Source: Flavisolibacter longurius
GTDB taxonomy: Bacteria > Bacteroidota > Bacteroidia > Chitinophagales > Chitinophagaceae
Direction of reading: 5' to 3'
NCBI GenBank assembly: GCA_013327885.1
Contig: JABUMY010000011.1
Coordinates: 1-64,000 of the forward strand
DNA length: 64,000 nt
Shown here one piece after another: positions 17,601 to 25,008 of this stretch; the first letter of the stretch is position 1, and every line of letters begins with the position of its first letter. The notes under the pieces were generated by a model. The model was not told where the DNA came from, ran no database searches, and saw only the letters and a list, made by a program, of their open reading frames with translations. The position numbers and the translations under genes are program-made.

Positions 17601-18726
17601 GGCCAATGTGACTGTATTAAGGGCCAACGGTAATTTGATTTCAGGTGACAGGGTATTTAATGTGGCGCCAAATGGCTTTACGGCTATTCCCAATCCTTAC
17701 CAGTCGCCCATCAATTTTGCAACACTAACCCGTAACAATGTACAGAACCTGTTTTATGTATGGGATCCCAAACTGGGCGGCACCAACGGTGTGGGTGGTT
17801 ATGTGACCGTAAGCTGGAATGGTTCATCTTACGACATTACACCAGCACCCATCAGCCCCGAAAGTCAATACATACAGCCCTGGCAGTCTTTCCTCGTTAA
17901 ATCAACGGGTGCAGCAGGTACAATCACCATAAAAGAAAGCGACAAAGTGACAAACATCACAGGTAATGTTTTCCGCATGGGTGGCGAAGTAACCGGTACA
18001 TCTTCGCAGCAGATGGTAAGGGTGAACCTGCAGGTGCAAAATAGCGATCAAACCTGGGGGCTGGTAGATGAGATCCTATCGTCCTTCAACCTAGGTTATG
18101 CAAATAGGGTGGATGAGATGGACGTAGCGAAAATGCCGAATTTCAACGAGAACCTTTCATTTATCCGTGATGGCAAAGAGCTGACCATGGAAAGAAGAGG
18201 ATTGCTCACGGCGACGGATACACTCTATTTGAAGCTGTCCAACACGGTGACTGGAACGTATCGTTTAACCTTTGACCCGGTTAATCTCACAACTTCCTTC
18301 CCTGCATTTTTGGAAGACATGTACCAGCGAATCGCCATTCCCATCAGCCTGAAAAAGAATACACAGGTTGACTTTGCGGTAACGGCCGACCCGGCCTCGC
18401 AGAACCCATCCCGTTTCAGGGTGGTGTTTGGCAGCAGCAAAATGATGTCCTCTGCCATTACGCTTAACAAACTGCAGGCTGAAGTAAGTCCCAATCCCAT
18501 TAAGGGAAGCAAGATGAACGTTCGACTTATCAGCCAACCGCAGGGAGTTTATACCGTAGCTGTTGTCAACAACCTTGGGCAAACAGTGGCACAAGCCAAT
18601 ATTCAACACGGTGGTGGTACAGCTTTGCAGAGTGTACAGTTGGGCAAAGCTTTGTCAAAAGGATTGTACCAGGTACGTATCAGCAATGAAACAGCCGCTG
18701 CGACACTCACCGTGATTGCAGACTAA
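14617..18726 (+). CDS. Giant secreted multidomain protein with IgGFc-binding-like, Ig-like, CHRD and T9SS tail domains
   Basis: This 1369-residue protein has a signal peptide (WLLLLLACFGSLENTAAQ). Residues of about 35-440 resemble the IgGFc-binding N-terminal domain (GTEFWICVPGN, then LAFPLDAIGMEYYMLGYNRD). About 445-530 is a Big_1/invasin-like Ig domain (TVKDQFNNPVPGVRVDF). About 770-890 is a CHRD domain (LLAAHIHVGALPG, YINFHTVQFGGGEIRGQI). The last 80 residues form a type A T9SS sorting tail (VSPNPIKGSKMNVRL to GLYQVRISN). This predicts export by T9SS to the surface. The proximity to an exosortase gene is notable. A terminator follows at 18921. Confidence 0.85.
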   Translation: MKNLLHAFFDTFRKPWLLLLLACFGSLENTAAQDSKGTEFWICVPGNAGSPVPQLYITAEQASTVTVAIPGLGFNQVVNVVAGGLQVVNLPASAQVQTQFAVDNKGIRITATTEVTVYLMNAQQATTDAYLAFPLDAIGMEYYMLGYNRDVSFTQPTQATIVATQNNTTVTITATVTGGGFTAGVPQNITLQQGQVYQLRSLNTNADYSGTKVTANKPVSVFGGAQCTNISGSLRACDHLVEQLPALSSWGRSFVTVPLATRLAGDVFRFMAQTNGTVVSVNGVAVATLNAGQIHERILGSTTYNRITSNQPILVGQYSRSSDADGVTSDPFFALVPPDEQFLNNYTISSGTSNIPINFLNITSPTANIGNVKVDNVVVNPALWNPIPGSSFSGAKVPVSIGVHRVTSVLPVGVLAYGFGSFDSYGYLGGQSFSAVATVTTVTLSPKTGTASVGTERCFEATVKDQFNNPVPGVRVDFAITGANPGSTGFANANASGVARFCYTGTNTGTDNIVASVGSITDAGTFTWTSQPILNVYYSKPAGNLHNVLTWGVNPDGSGANPTDFGAGKTFNLANRAGVYTMTGNWTVLGKLVNPSGSQLQIGNFTLSIADLTGAGTLSGTMMSNLVVTGTTGGNQALNFTGGSNNLGMLTLNRTGSGAMATLGSALNLYGLLNVQAGTFNTGNRLTLKSQANTTARVAPLMGNLTGTATVEQYIPARRAWRMINAPVTGTGGATSGRANMTHAQETVTGTPVTTGGNPRPLASGTATFSLNAARTALQFTATVNNLDVTGSQTPDVNDNLLAAHIHVGALPGSNAPVRWGFFGAPDNDINPKNTTLTPFASGVGGVFSGTWDLPEGNAGTTLATNLPSILAGLAYINFHTVQFGGGEIRGQIFMLGEGTQTIKQAWQENAANSTANPAPGFGTHITGGPIYGSAANGFDVNLNGISETSLKYYDNPAVNWLPVPNTNSTLVGNTPFMLFIRGNRGINLNGPAIPANVTVLRANGNLISGDRVFNVAPNGFTAIPNPYQSPINFATLTRNNVQNLFYVWDPKLGGTNGVGGYVTVSWNGSSYDITPAPISPESQYIQPWQSFLVKSTGAAGTITIKESDKVTNITGNVFRMGGEVTGTSSQQMVRVNLQVQNSDQTWGLVDEILSSFNLGYANRVDEMDVAKMPNFNENLSFIRDGKELTMERRGLLTATDTLYLKLSNTVTGTYRLTFDPVNLTTSFPAFLEDMYQRIAIPISLKKNTQVDFAVTADPASQNPSRFRVVFGSSKMMSSAITLNKLQAEVSPNPIKGSKMNVRLISQPQGVYTVAVVNNLGQTVAQANIQHGGGTALQSVQLGKALSKGLYQVRISNETAAATLTVIAD

Positions 18727-19205
18727 GGCCAAGAGAAGAAAGATGACCTGCCAGGAAAAGGGACACACAAAGCAAACAGCGTATTGGCGTTGTATAGCAG
18801 CACATGGTTCTCTGTTTACAATGTGTATCTCTTTCAAAGGCTAACCGTAGTTAGGCAAAGGCGGTACTATCACGGTGTTGTAAACGAAAAGTTGCGCAGA
18901 TACAGTTTCAGTAAAACAGCAAAAGAGCAGTCAACTGGCTTGACTGCTCTTTTTTATTATCACGAGTATGCCATTTGGCTAAGCCTTTCAAACCGCTATC
19001 CACGGTTTTTTGCTCCTGCGGAGTTAACCAATGCTTTTTGTTACGATCTGTCATAGCAGGCATTCGCAGTAAAACCAAGCTAACCGCTTTCTTCTTTATG
19101 TAAACAAAATACCATGGGATAGATCTTTTACGGAATTGTTACCAAAACATTCTGCCCTGTTTCTTTCAAAACCCTCAATTTTGCCCACAACAAAAAAGCA
19201 GAAGC
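18727..19205. other. 479-base intergenic region with one terminator
   Basis: Apart from the hairpin terminator at 18921-18957 nothing is seen. CAATTTTG at 19176-19183 resembles a -7 box 22 bases before the nitroreductase ATG. Confidence 0.5.
18921..18957 (+). terminator. Rho-independent terminator after the giant surface protein
   Basis: The perfect 14-base arms AAAAGAGCAGTCAA and TTGACTGCTCTTTT are separated by CTGGC and followed by further T residues. It lies 195 bases beyond the stop codon, implying a long 3' untranslated region. Confidence 0.85.
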
Positions 19206-19790
19206 ATGGAGTACAATGTAGAAGAGATCAATAAGTTGATTCGAAGCCGTCGGTCTGTTTTCCCGAAACAATACGCCGAGGGACAGCCCGTAGATGACGC
19301 CATCGTGAACAAGATTTTGGAGAACGCTACCTGGGCGCCCAGCCATGGCAACCTGGAGCCGTGGAAATTTATCGTGTTTACCGGTGAAGGCCTGCAAAAG
19401 CTTGCCACGTTCCAAGCGGAATTGTATAAAAAAGAAGCCGGCGATAATTTTAAAGAAACCGTTTACCAAAATTTGCAGGCCAACCCGCTGCGGGCTTCGC
19501 ATGTGATTGCGCTTTGCCTAAAGCGTGACCCCAATAAAAAGTTCCCAGAGCAGGAAGAAATTGCAGCCGTGGCCTGTGCCGCACAGAACATGTACCTTAC
19601 CACCACCGCTTATGGCTTGGGTGGTTACTGGACTACCGGCGGCCCTACCTATAAAGCCAGCGCCAAAGAATTTTTCGGTTTGGGTGAAAACGATAAGCTG
19701 ATGGGCTTTTTTTACGTGGCCCATGTTGCCGTTCCTTCGCCGGACAGCAAACGAAAGCCGCTGGAAGAAAAAGTAGAGTGGGTGAGGTGA
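19206..19790 (+). CDS. Nitroreductase-family FMN oxidoreductase
   Basis: This is a 194-residue flavoprotein of the YdjA-like nitroreductase group. The motifs seen are RRSVFPKQY near the N-terminus (FMN phosphate contact), NATWAPSHGNLEPWKFIV, and AACAAQNMYLTTTAYGLGGYW. Such enzymes reduce nitro- or quinone-type compounds with NAD(P)H, and the physiological substrate is usually unknown. The ATG at 19206 fits the family start. It is convergent with the DUF1003 gene, with a family A word element between them. Confidence 0.92.
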   Translation: MEYNVEEINKLIRSRRSVFPKQYAEGQPVDDAIVNKILENATWAPSHGNLEPWKFIVFTGEGLQKLATFQAELYKKEAGDNFKETVYQNLQANPLRASHVIALCLKRDPNKKFPEQEEIAAVACAAQNMYLTTTAYGLGGYWTTGGPTYKASAKEFFGLGENDKLMGFFYVAHVAVPSPDSKRKPLEEKVEWVR

Positions 19791-19940
19791 CGGAAGACGT
19801 AAAACGGCAGACGTGAAAGAAGAGAGCGTTTACAAGTTCACACGTTGAAAGCCCAGACAAACTATTGTCAAAACTGACTGAATTCTAAGTGACGCTACAG
19901 TCTCACGTTTGTCGTTTCACGTCTGACGTCCTCACGTTTT
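19789..19940. repeat. Self-complementary word element, family A (copy 2)
   Basis: The left arm GACGGAAGACGTAAAACGG with GCAGACGTGAAAG (19789-19820) faces CTCACGTTTGTCGTTTCACG with TCTGACGTCC (19902-19930). It sits between convergent genes and encodes the last residues and stop of the DUF1003 protein. Confidence 0.7.
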
Positions 19941-20619
19941 GCAGAATATCTTCCAGGTAATCCGACTGCACCTGCTGGATTTCCAGCAAGCGTTTGTTTT
20001 GGTGGATCATCAGGTGATCGAGCTTTTCGTGTAACAGACGGATCTCGATCTCGGCTTTCAGGTTCACCTTGTAATCGTGTTCGTTGCGACGGCGGTCTTT
20101 TTCCTCCTGCCGGTTTTGGCTCATCATGATGATGGGTGCCTGGATGGCAGCAAGGCAAGAAAGAATAAGGTTAAGTAAGATAAACGGGTAAGGATCGAAC
20201 GGCCGGCTGGTAAGCAGCCAGATGTTCACTACCATCCACGCGGCAATAAAGAAAAAGAAAGCTAGAATAAAGGTCCAGCTGCCGCCAAACGTAGCAATCC
20301 TGTCGGCAACCCGTTGCCCCAGCGTATTGGCCTCTTGTAGGTCCTCTTCAATGTTTTCGGAAAGAATTTTATTGGATTCAATGGAATGGATCACTTCTTG
20401 TTCCAACTGGCTCACTTCGCCAAGTTCCTGCTGAATCAATTGGGTGATATAGCGTTTGCGATATGCGTTGAGTTTTTCAACAGAAATAAAACTGGTATCG
20501 GTAAAATCAGGGTGATCCTGCTGGATCATGGTTCGCAGTGCGTCCCTGATCTCGCTTCCCTTGTAACTTTCTGCTGCCGGAATTTGTTTCTGGCTGATGT
20601 GGCAATAAACGGTGTTCAT
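19903..20619 (-). CDS. DUF1003 membrane protein
   Basis: This is a 238-residue protein with two central membrane segments (TFILAFFFFIAAWMVVNIWLL and FILLNLILSCLAAIQAPIIMM) of the DUF1003 family. The sequence after them, SQNRQEEKDRRRNEHDYKVNLKAE, is the conserved family feature. The N-terminal part is soluble with a coiled-coil-like stretch. Function is unknown. The final residues NVRTSDVKRQT are encoded by the family A word element and resemble the tail of the desaturase at 1439-2335, which is also repeat-encoded. GAAAGATA at 20638-20645 may be a -7 box. Confidence 0.85.
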   Translation of the reverse strand: MNTVYCHISQKQIPAAESYKGSEIRDALRTMIQQDHPDFTDTSFISVEKLNAYRKRYITQLIQQELGEVSQLEQEVIHSIESNKILSENIEEDLQEANTLGQRVADRIATFGGSWTFILAFFFFIAAWMVVNIWLLTSRPFDPYPFILLNLILSCLAAIQAPIIMMSQNRQEEKDRRRNEHDYKVNLKAEIEIRLLHEKLDHLMIHQNKRLLEIQQVQSDYLEDILQNVRTSDVKRQT

Positions 20620-20652
20620 GCTGGCAAACTGCTTTCAGAAAGATAGAAAGAA

Positions 20653-20681
20653 TTTGTTTGTGCCCGCTTTGATTAATTTTA
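20653..20681 (+). promoter_or_regulatory. Candidate promoter of the GT39-type gene
   Basis: TTTG at 20653-20656 and TAATTTTA at 20674-20681 resemble the Bacteroidota -33/-7 elements, with spacing slightly shorter than usual, and lie 24 bases upstream of the ATG at 20705. Confidence 0.35.
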
Positions 20682-20704
20682 GCCGAAAAGCGTTTCCTTT
20701 TTTC

Positions 20705-22417
20705 ATGGCCTTCCCGCAATTGTTTCCCTCCAATCGTTCTGTTGATCGCCTGTTGGCTGCGCCGGCTCAAAAGCCTGTGTATACTTTCCTCCTGTTTTGG
20801 TTTTTGCTCAACCTGTTGCAGGTTGGGCTGATGGAACTAACCTCCGACGAAGGCTACTACTGGTTTTATGCCCAGCACCTGCAATGGGGTTATTACGATC
20901 ACCCGCCGATGATTGCGCTTCTGATCAAAGCCGGTACCGCTATTTTACCGGGCGAATTGGGTGTGCGGTTTTTTAACGTGGTGCTGAGCACAGGTGGGCT
21001 GGCCCTGTTCTTTTCACTCCTGCCTCACGCAGCCAAACAAAACAGGCGGACCTATCTTGTGCTGCTATCGGCGCCCCTGCTTCACTACCTCACGTTTTTG
21101 GTTTTCCCCGACGGGCCGCTGCTTTTTTTCAGTCTTCTTTTTCTGGTAACATATAAACGGTTCCTGCAAAAACCGACGCTTGCCGTATCGTTACTGCTTG
21201 GGCTTTCGCTGGCGCTGATGGCTTACGCAAAATACCACGGGGCGCTGGTGTTGCTATTTACAATTATCGCCAATCCAAAACTGCTGAAGAGCGGTGCTTT
21301 TTACCTTTCCCTCTTTGTCGCCCTGCTCCTGTTTGCGCCGCACCTTTTTTGGCAGTACCGCGAAGGGTTTCCTACCCTGCAATACCACCTTGGCGGACGC
21401 ACCAGCCAATGGGGTTTGCGTTACGTAGGTGAATACCTTTCGCAACAGGTTGCCGCCATCGGTCCGGGACTGATCTTTGTCCCGTTTGTGGTGAAAACAA
21501 AAGATGTTTTTGAGCGTACGCTAAAGACCATCGTTATCGGCAGCTTCCTTTTTTTCCTGGTTAGTTCTTTTAAAACCTTTGTGCACTTTCACTGGACGTC
21601 AATCGCTCTTTATCCCCTGCTTTATTTTGCCGTGCAGTATTACGGGCAGGCGCACACGAAAAAATTATTTTATTGGTTGATCCTGCCTTTTGTTGTGCTG
21701 TTCTTTCTTGCACGGATCCTGCTCATGATTCCCATTATTCCCAACATGCATGTGGGTGAAGATGTTTACCATGGCAGAAAGGCATGGGCAAAAAAGCTTG
21801 CAGCATTGGCCGGCGAGAGTCCCGTGTTTCTACCCAACAACCTGAGGGAAGCTTCTTTGTACACGTATTATTCTAGAAAGCCCGGGGTGACGCTTTACAA
21901 CCGGCCGGAGAAAAAATCGCAGTATGAGTTATGGGGCTATGAAGACAGCCTGCAGGGAAAAGAAGTTTTGCTGGTAAAGAAATACCCTTTCGATGGAAGC
22001 GAGGTTTTGACCACTAACCTGAAGCCTTTGCATTACAAGCGTCTTCCTTCTTTTCATTCCTTTTATAGCCATGTTCGTGTCGAAGTACAATCGCTGCAAC
22101 AGGCAGGCGACAGTGTTGTTGCGGTGATCCGCATTCATAATCAACGCAGTGATAGCCTCTATTTTACAGACAGTACTGGCGGAGAGGCCGCACAACTCCT
22201 ATATGCAATTGAGCAAGGGCGAAATGTGGTTGAAACGAAACCATTGCAGCCCCTGTTGAATGCTAGTCCGGTACCGCCAGGTGAAAGTTTGGAGCGAACA
22301 ATTCGTTTTTCAACAAAAGGCCTTCTACCGGGCACGTATACGTTGTTTTTCGGCCTGCGATATGGTGTGTTGCCCGATGCAATTCTTTCAAAAGGCGCAG
22401 ACCTAACGGTCTGGTAA
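20705..22417 (+). CDS. GT39/PMT-type membrane glycosyltransferase
   Basis: This is a 570-residue integral-membrane protein with about ten hydrophobic segments. The GT39/ArnT-like catalytic loop is visible near the N-terminus: TSDEGYYWFYAQ with the acidic pair, followed by GYYDHPPMIALLI. Family members transfer a sugar from a polyprenyl-phosphate donor to protein or lipid A. The C-terminal 170 residues form a soluble periplasmic domain. The ATG at 20705 is preferred to 20612 because the extra upstream residues overlap the divergent DUF1003 start. It ends one base before the murA stop (convergent). Confidence 0.88.
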   Translation: MAFPQLFPSNRSVDRLLAAPAQKPVYTFLLFWFLLNLLQVGLMELTSDEGYYWFYAQHLQWGYYDHPPMIALLIKAGTAILPGELGVRFFNVVLSTGGLALFFSLLPHAAKQNRRTYLVLLSAPLLHYLTFLVFPDGPLLFFSLLFLVTYKRFLQKPTLAVSLLLGLSLALMAYAKYHGALVLLFTIIANPKLLKSGAFYLSLFVALLLFAPHLFWQYREGFPTLQYHLGGRTSQWGLRYVGEYLSQQVAAIGPGLIFVPFVVKTKDVFERTLKTIVIGSFLFFLVSSFKTFVHFHWTSIALYPLLYFAVQYYGQAHTKKLFYWLILPFVVLFFLARILLMIPIIPNMHVGEDVYHGRKAWAKKLAALAGESPVFLPNNLREASLYTYYSRKPGVTLYNRPEKKSQYELWGYEDSLQGKEVLLVKKYPFDGSEVLTTNLKPLHYKRLPSFHSFYSHVRVEVQSLQQAGDSVVAVIRIHNQRSDSLYFTDSTGGEAAQLLYAIEQGRNVVETKPLQPLLNASPVPPGESLERTIRFSTKGLLPGTYTLFFGLRYGVLPDAILSKGADLTVW

Positions 22418-22418
22418 T

Positions 22419-23774
22419 TTACACCCGTCGTATCTCCGCACCCAGGCTTTGCAGGCGCTTGTCAATATACTGGTAGCCACGATCGATCTGGTCGATGTTT
22501 TGAATGATGCTTTTTCCTTCAGCACTCAGGGCTGCAATGAGCAGCGAAACCCCGGCACGGATGTCAGGAGAACTCATGGTAATGCCCCGCAACTTGTGTT
22601 TTCGTTCGAGCCCGATCACCGCTGCACGGTGCGGATCGCAAAGAATGATCTGCGCACCCATGTCTATCAGCTTATCTACAAAAAACAGGCGGCTTTCAAA
22701 CATCTTCTGGTGAATGAGCAGCGAGCCTCTTGCCTGCGTGGCTACCACCAGCACAATGGAAATAAGATCTGGCGTAAAGCCCGGCCAGGGATGGTCGTAA
22801 ATGGTCAGCACACCGCCGTCCATATAGGTTTGGACCTGGTAAATCTCCTGTGCGGGAATGTGAATGTCATCGCCAACAATGTTCATCTGTATCCCCAATT
22901 GCCGGAACTTTTCGGGAATCACACCCAGGTATTCCACGCTGCAATCTTTGATGGTGATATCGCTTTGCGTCATTGCCGCCATGCCAATAAATGACCCGAT
23001 CTCGATCATATCGGGCAGAATACGGTGCGTGGTGCCGTGGAGTTTGTCTACGCCGGAGATTACCAGCAAATTGCTGCCAATGCCCTGGATGTCGGCGCCC
23101 ATTTTGTTGAGCATGCGGCAAAGCTGCTGGATATAGGGCTCGCAGGCGGCGTTGTAAATAGCGGTTTCGCCCCGGGCCAGAACAGCCGCCATAATGATGT
23201 TGGCCGTGCCGGTAACAGAAGGTTCATCCAGCAAAATATAAGTGCCTTTCAGGCCTTCTGTTGAAAAATAAAAAAAGGCGTCTTCGGGGTAATAAATATA
23301 GTCGGCACCCAGCTTTTGAAAACCCAAGAGGTGGGTATCCAGCCGGCGGCGACCGATCTTATCGCCTCCGGGTTTGGGAATAAAGGCTTTTTTGTAGCGA
23401 CCCAGCATAGGACCGGCCAGCATCACCGATCCACGCAGCATCCCGCTTTTGTTTTTAAACTCGGGACTGCGCAAAATATTCAGGTCTACTTCATCGGCCT
23501 GGAAGGTGCAGGTATGACGGTCGGTCCGGTCAACCTTTACGTTCATGGCCCTGAGCAGCTCTATGAGGTTGTTGACATCAAGTATGTCGGGTATATTGGT
23601 GATGGTTACTTTTTCATCGGTAAGCAAAACCGCACTGATAATTTGAAGGGCTTCGTTTTTTGCCCCCTGGGGTGTGATCTCGCCGCTTAATTTTTTCCCG
23701 CCGATAACTTCAAAAGCCCCCTGTCCCCCGGTGGGGGAACTTAGGTTTGAGCCGTCTTTTTTATTTTCAACCAT
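22419..23774 (-). CDS. murA: UDP-N-acetylglucosamine 1-carboxyvinyltransferase, Asp active-site variant
   Basis: This is the first committed enzyme of peptidoglycan synthesis, transferring enolpyruvate from PEP. The 451 residues include FEVIGGKKLSGEITPQGAKN at residue 21 on. The active-site loop reads KPGGDKIGRRRLDTH: the usual Cys (E. coli Cys115) is Asp, a change that in other bacteria makes the enzyme insensitive to fosfomycin. There is no ATG, GTG or TTG between codon 1 and FEVIGG, so the N-terminal residues NLSSPTGGQGA, encoded by a 32-base terminal inverted repeat, must be translated. It lies downstream of uppS. Confidence 0.96.
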   Translation of the reverse strand: MVENKKDGSNLSSPTGGQGAFEVIGGKKLSGEITPQGAKNEALQIISAVLLTDEKVTITNIPDILDVNNLIELLRAMNVKVDRTDRHTCTFQADEVDLNILRSPEFKNKSGMLRGSVMLAGPMLGRYKKAFIPKPGGDKIGRRRLDTHLLGFQKLGADYIYYPEDAFFYFSTEGLKGTYILLDEPSVTGTANIIMAAVLARGETAIYNAACEPYIQQLCRMLNKMGADIQGIGSNLLVISGVDKLHGTTHRILPDMIEIGSFIGMAAMTQSDITIKDCSVEYLGVIPEKFRQLGIQMNIVGDDIHIPAQEIYQVQTYMDGGVLTIYDHPWPGFTPDLISIVLVVATQARGSLLIHQKMFESRLFFVDKLIDMGAQIILCDPHRAAVIGLERKHKLRGITMSSPDIRAGVSLLIAALSAEGKSIIQNIDQIDRGYQYIDKRLQSLGAEIRRV

Positions 23775-23967
23775 GCTTAGTATTGGGTCTTATTGGTAAA
23801 TGTAAATTCAGTTTGTTCAATGTTATTCAGCATGCATGAGAGTGCGTTGCAACTGAAGTATCATTGATGCACTGGCGCTTGTTTCATAAAATATATGGTA
23901 GGATAAAGATCTGTCAGAGCAAAACAATCTGATGCACCTAAGTTCCCCCACCGGGGGACAGGGGGCT
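23715..23967. mobile_element. MITE-like element 1 with 32-bp perfect terminal inverted repeats
   Basis: The left end 23715-23746 and right end 23936-23967 are perfect reverse complements of each other (core CCCCCACCGGGGG, then ACAGGGGGC). The interior is 189 bases and contains a degenerate TTGCAACGCAC motif on the minus strand that matches TTGCGTCGCAC in element 2 (33430-33706). The left end lies inside murA coding sequence, the murA ATG is inside the element, and the right end forms the last codons and stop of uppS. No protein is encoded. No target duplication is evident. Confidence 0.75.
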
Positions 23968-24708
23968 TGTCGTTACCTGCTCACTGGTTTTGCCAAACCG
24001 GCGTTCGCGGTTCTGGTAATCGATCAGTGCTTCGTAAAGGTTTTGCTTGCGGAAATCGGGCCAGCGTACCTGGGTAAAATACAGTTCGGCGTAAGCCAGT
24101 TGATAGAGCAAAAAGTTGGAGATGCGGTATTCGCCGCTGGTGCGGATCATCAGCTCCGGGTCAGGAAAGTCAGACGTAGTGAGGAATTTTTGCAGGGTAT
24201 CCTGGTCGATCTCCTCTACTTCCATCTTCCCGCTTTTTACTTCGTAAGCAATGCTTTTTACAGCGTTCAGCAATTCCCAGCGACCACTGTAGCTTAGGGC
24301 CATGATCAGTTGCAGGCCGGTATTCTCTCCTGTGATCTGCAGGGCTTCTCCCAACTCCCGCTGGGCATAATCGGGCAGCATATTGATGTCGCCGATCACA
24401 TGCAGGCGAATGTTGTTTTTGTTGAGGCTTTCCACTTCGCCGCGGATGGTTTTTACCAACAGTTCCATCAGCCCTATGACTTCGTATTGTGGCCGGTCCC
24501 AGTTCTCTGTAGAAAAGGCATAGAGCGTCAGGTAGCCAATGCCCAATTCGGCACAACCTTCCACAATATCCCGTACACTTTCCACACCGTGGTAATGACC
24601 AAACAAGCGGTCCTGCCCCTGCTCCTTTGCCCATCGGCCATTGCCGTCCATAATGATGGCAATGTGGCGGGGCAGGCGTGTATTATCGATTTGCTCCAGA
24701 AGGTTCAT
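23938..24708 (-). CDS. uppS: Isoprenyl transferase (undecaprenyl diphosphate synthase type)
   Basis: This cis-prenyltransferase makes the lipid carrier for peptidoglycan and O-antigen. The signature HIAIIMDGNGRWAKEQG lies near residue 15 with the catalytic Asp, and the later motifs LTLYAFSTENW and DPELMIRTSGEYRISNFLL are present. The protein is 256 residues long. The natural protein probably ended near RRFGKTSEQV: the last nine residues, SPLSPGGGT, and the stop are encoded by the end of MITE-like element 1. An identical tail occurs on the epimerase at 33677. It is upstream of murA on the same strand. Confidence 0.95.
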   Translation of the reverse strand: MNLLEQIDNTRLPRHIAIIMDGNGRWAKEQGQDRLFGHYHGVESVRDIVEGCAELGIGYLTLYAFSTENWDRPQYEVIGLMELLVKTIRGEVESLNKNNIRLHVIGDINMLPDYAQRELGEALQITGENTGLQLIMALSYSGRWELLNAVKSIAYEVKSGKMEVEEIDQDTLQKFLTTSDFPDPELMIRTSGEYRISNFLLYQLAYAELYFTQVRWPDFRKQNLYEALIDYQNRERRFGKTSEQVTTSPLSPGGGT

Positions 24709-24765
24709 GGTAAAAGTTTACATGTTCATTTGTTTACAAGTTGTTTGCCCAAAGTGAACAGAGCG

Positions 24766-24773
24766 CAAAGGTA
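24766..24773 (-). promoter_or_regulatory. uppS: Candidate -7 box of uppS (TACCTTTG)
   Basis: The minus strand reads TACCTTTG, an exact match to the Bacteroidota TAnnTTTG -7 element, about 57 bases upstream of the uppS ATG. No good -33 TTTG was found. Confidence 0.4.
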
Positions 24774-24954
24774 AATCGGAGATTCCACAGATGAATTGAA
24801 AGGATTGCGCATATCTGAAAACAGCAGAAGAAATTGTCAGCCAGGAATAGCTTCTGTCCCGGGCAAACGATGCAGTGTTATGCGCTGCCGTTCTTTTCAT
24901 CTTTTCCCATCAGCGAAATCATTTTGTAAGCTGCATAACCCGCGGTAAAAAATA

Positions 24955-24980
24955 AGGAGGACAGTATGACCCGTCCTCCT
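24955..24980 (-). terminator. Terminator after the DUF6089 gene
   Basis: Arms AGGAGGAC and GTCCTCCT surround a 10-base loop. On the minus strand the hairpin is followed by TATTTTTTACC. It lies 29 bases beyond the DUF6089 stop. Confidence 0.7.
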
Positions 24981-25008
24981 CAGCAAAATCGTTTTCTAAT
25001 CTGTGCTT

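Larger units (their letters stand above)
24709..25008. other. 300-base intergenic region between DUF6089 and uppS
   Basis: It contains the terminator at 24955-24980 and the uppS -7 box candidate at 24766. No coding sequence was recognised. Confidence 0.5.

Noticed and set aside
18784-19056. Plus-strand frame of 90 codons downstream of the giant surface protein
   Set aside because: It runs through the terminator hairpin and has no resemblance to known proteins.
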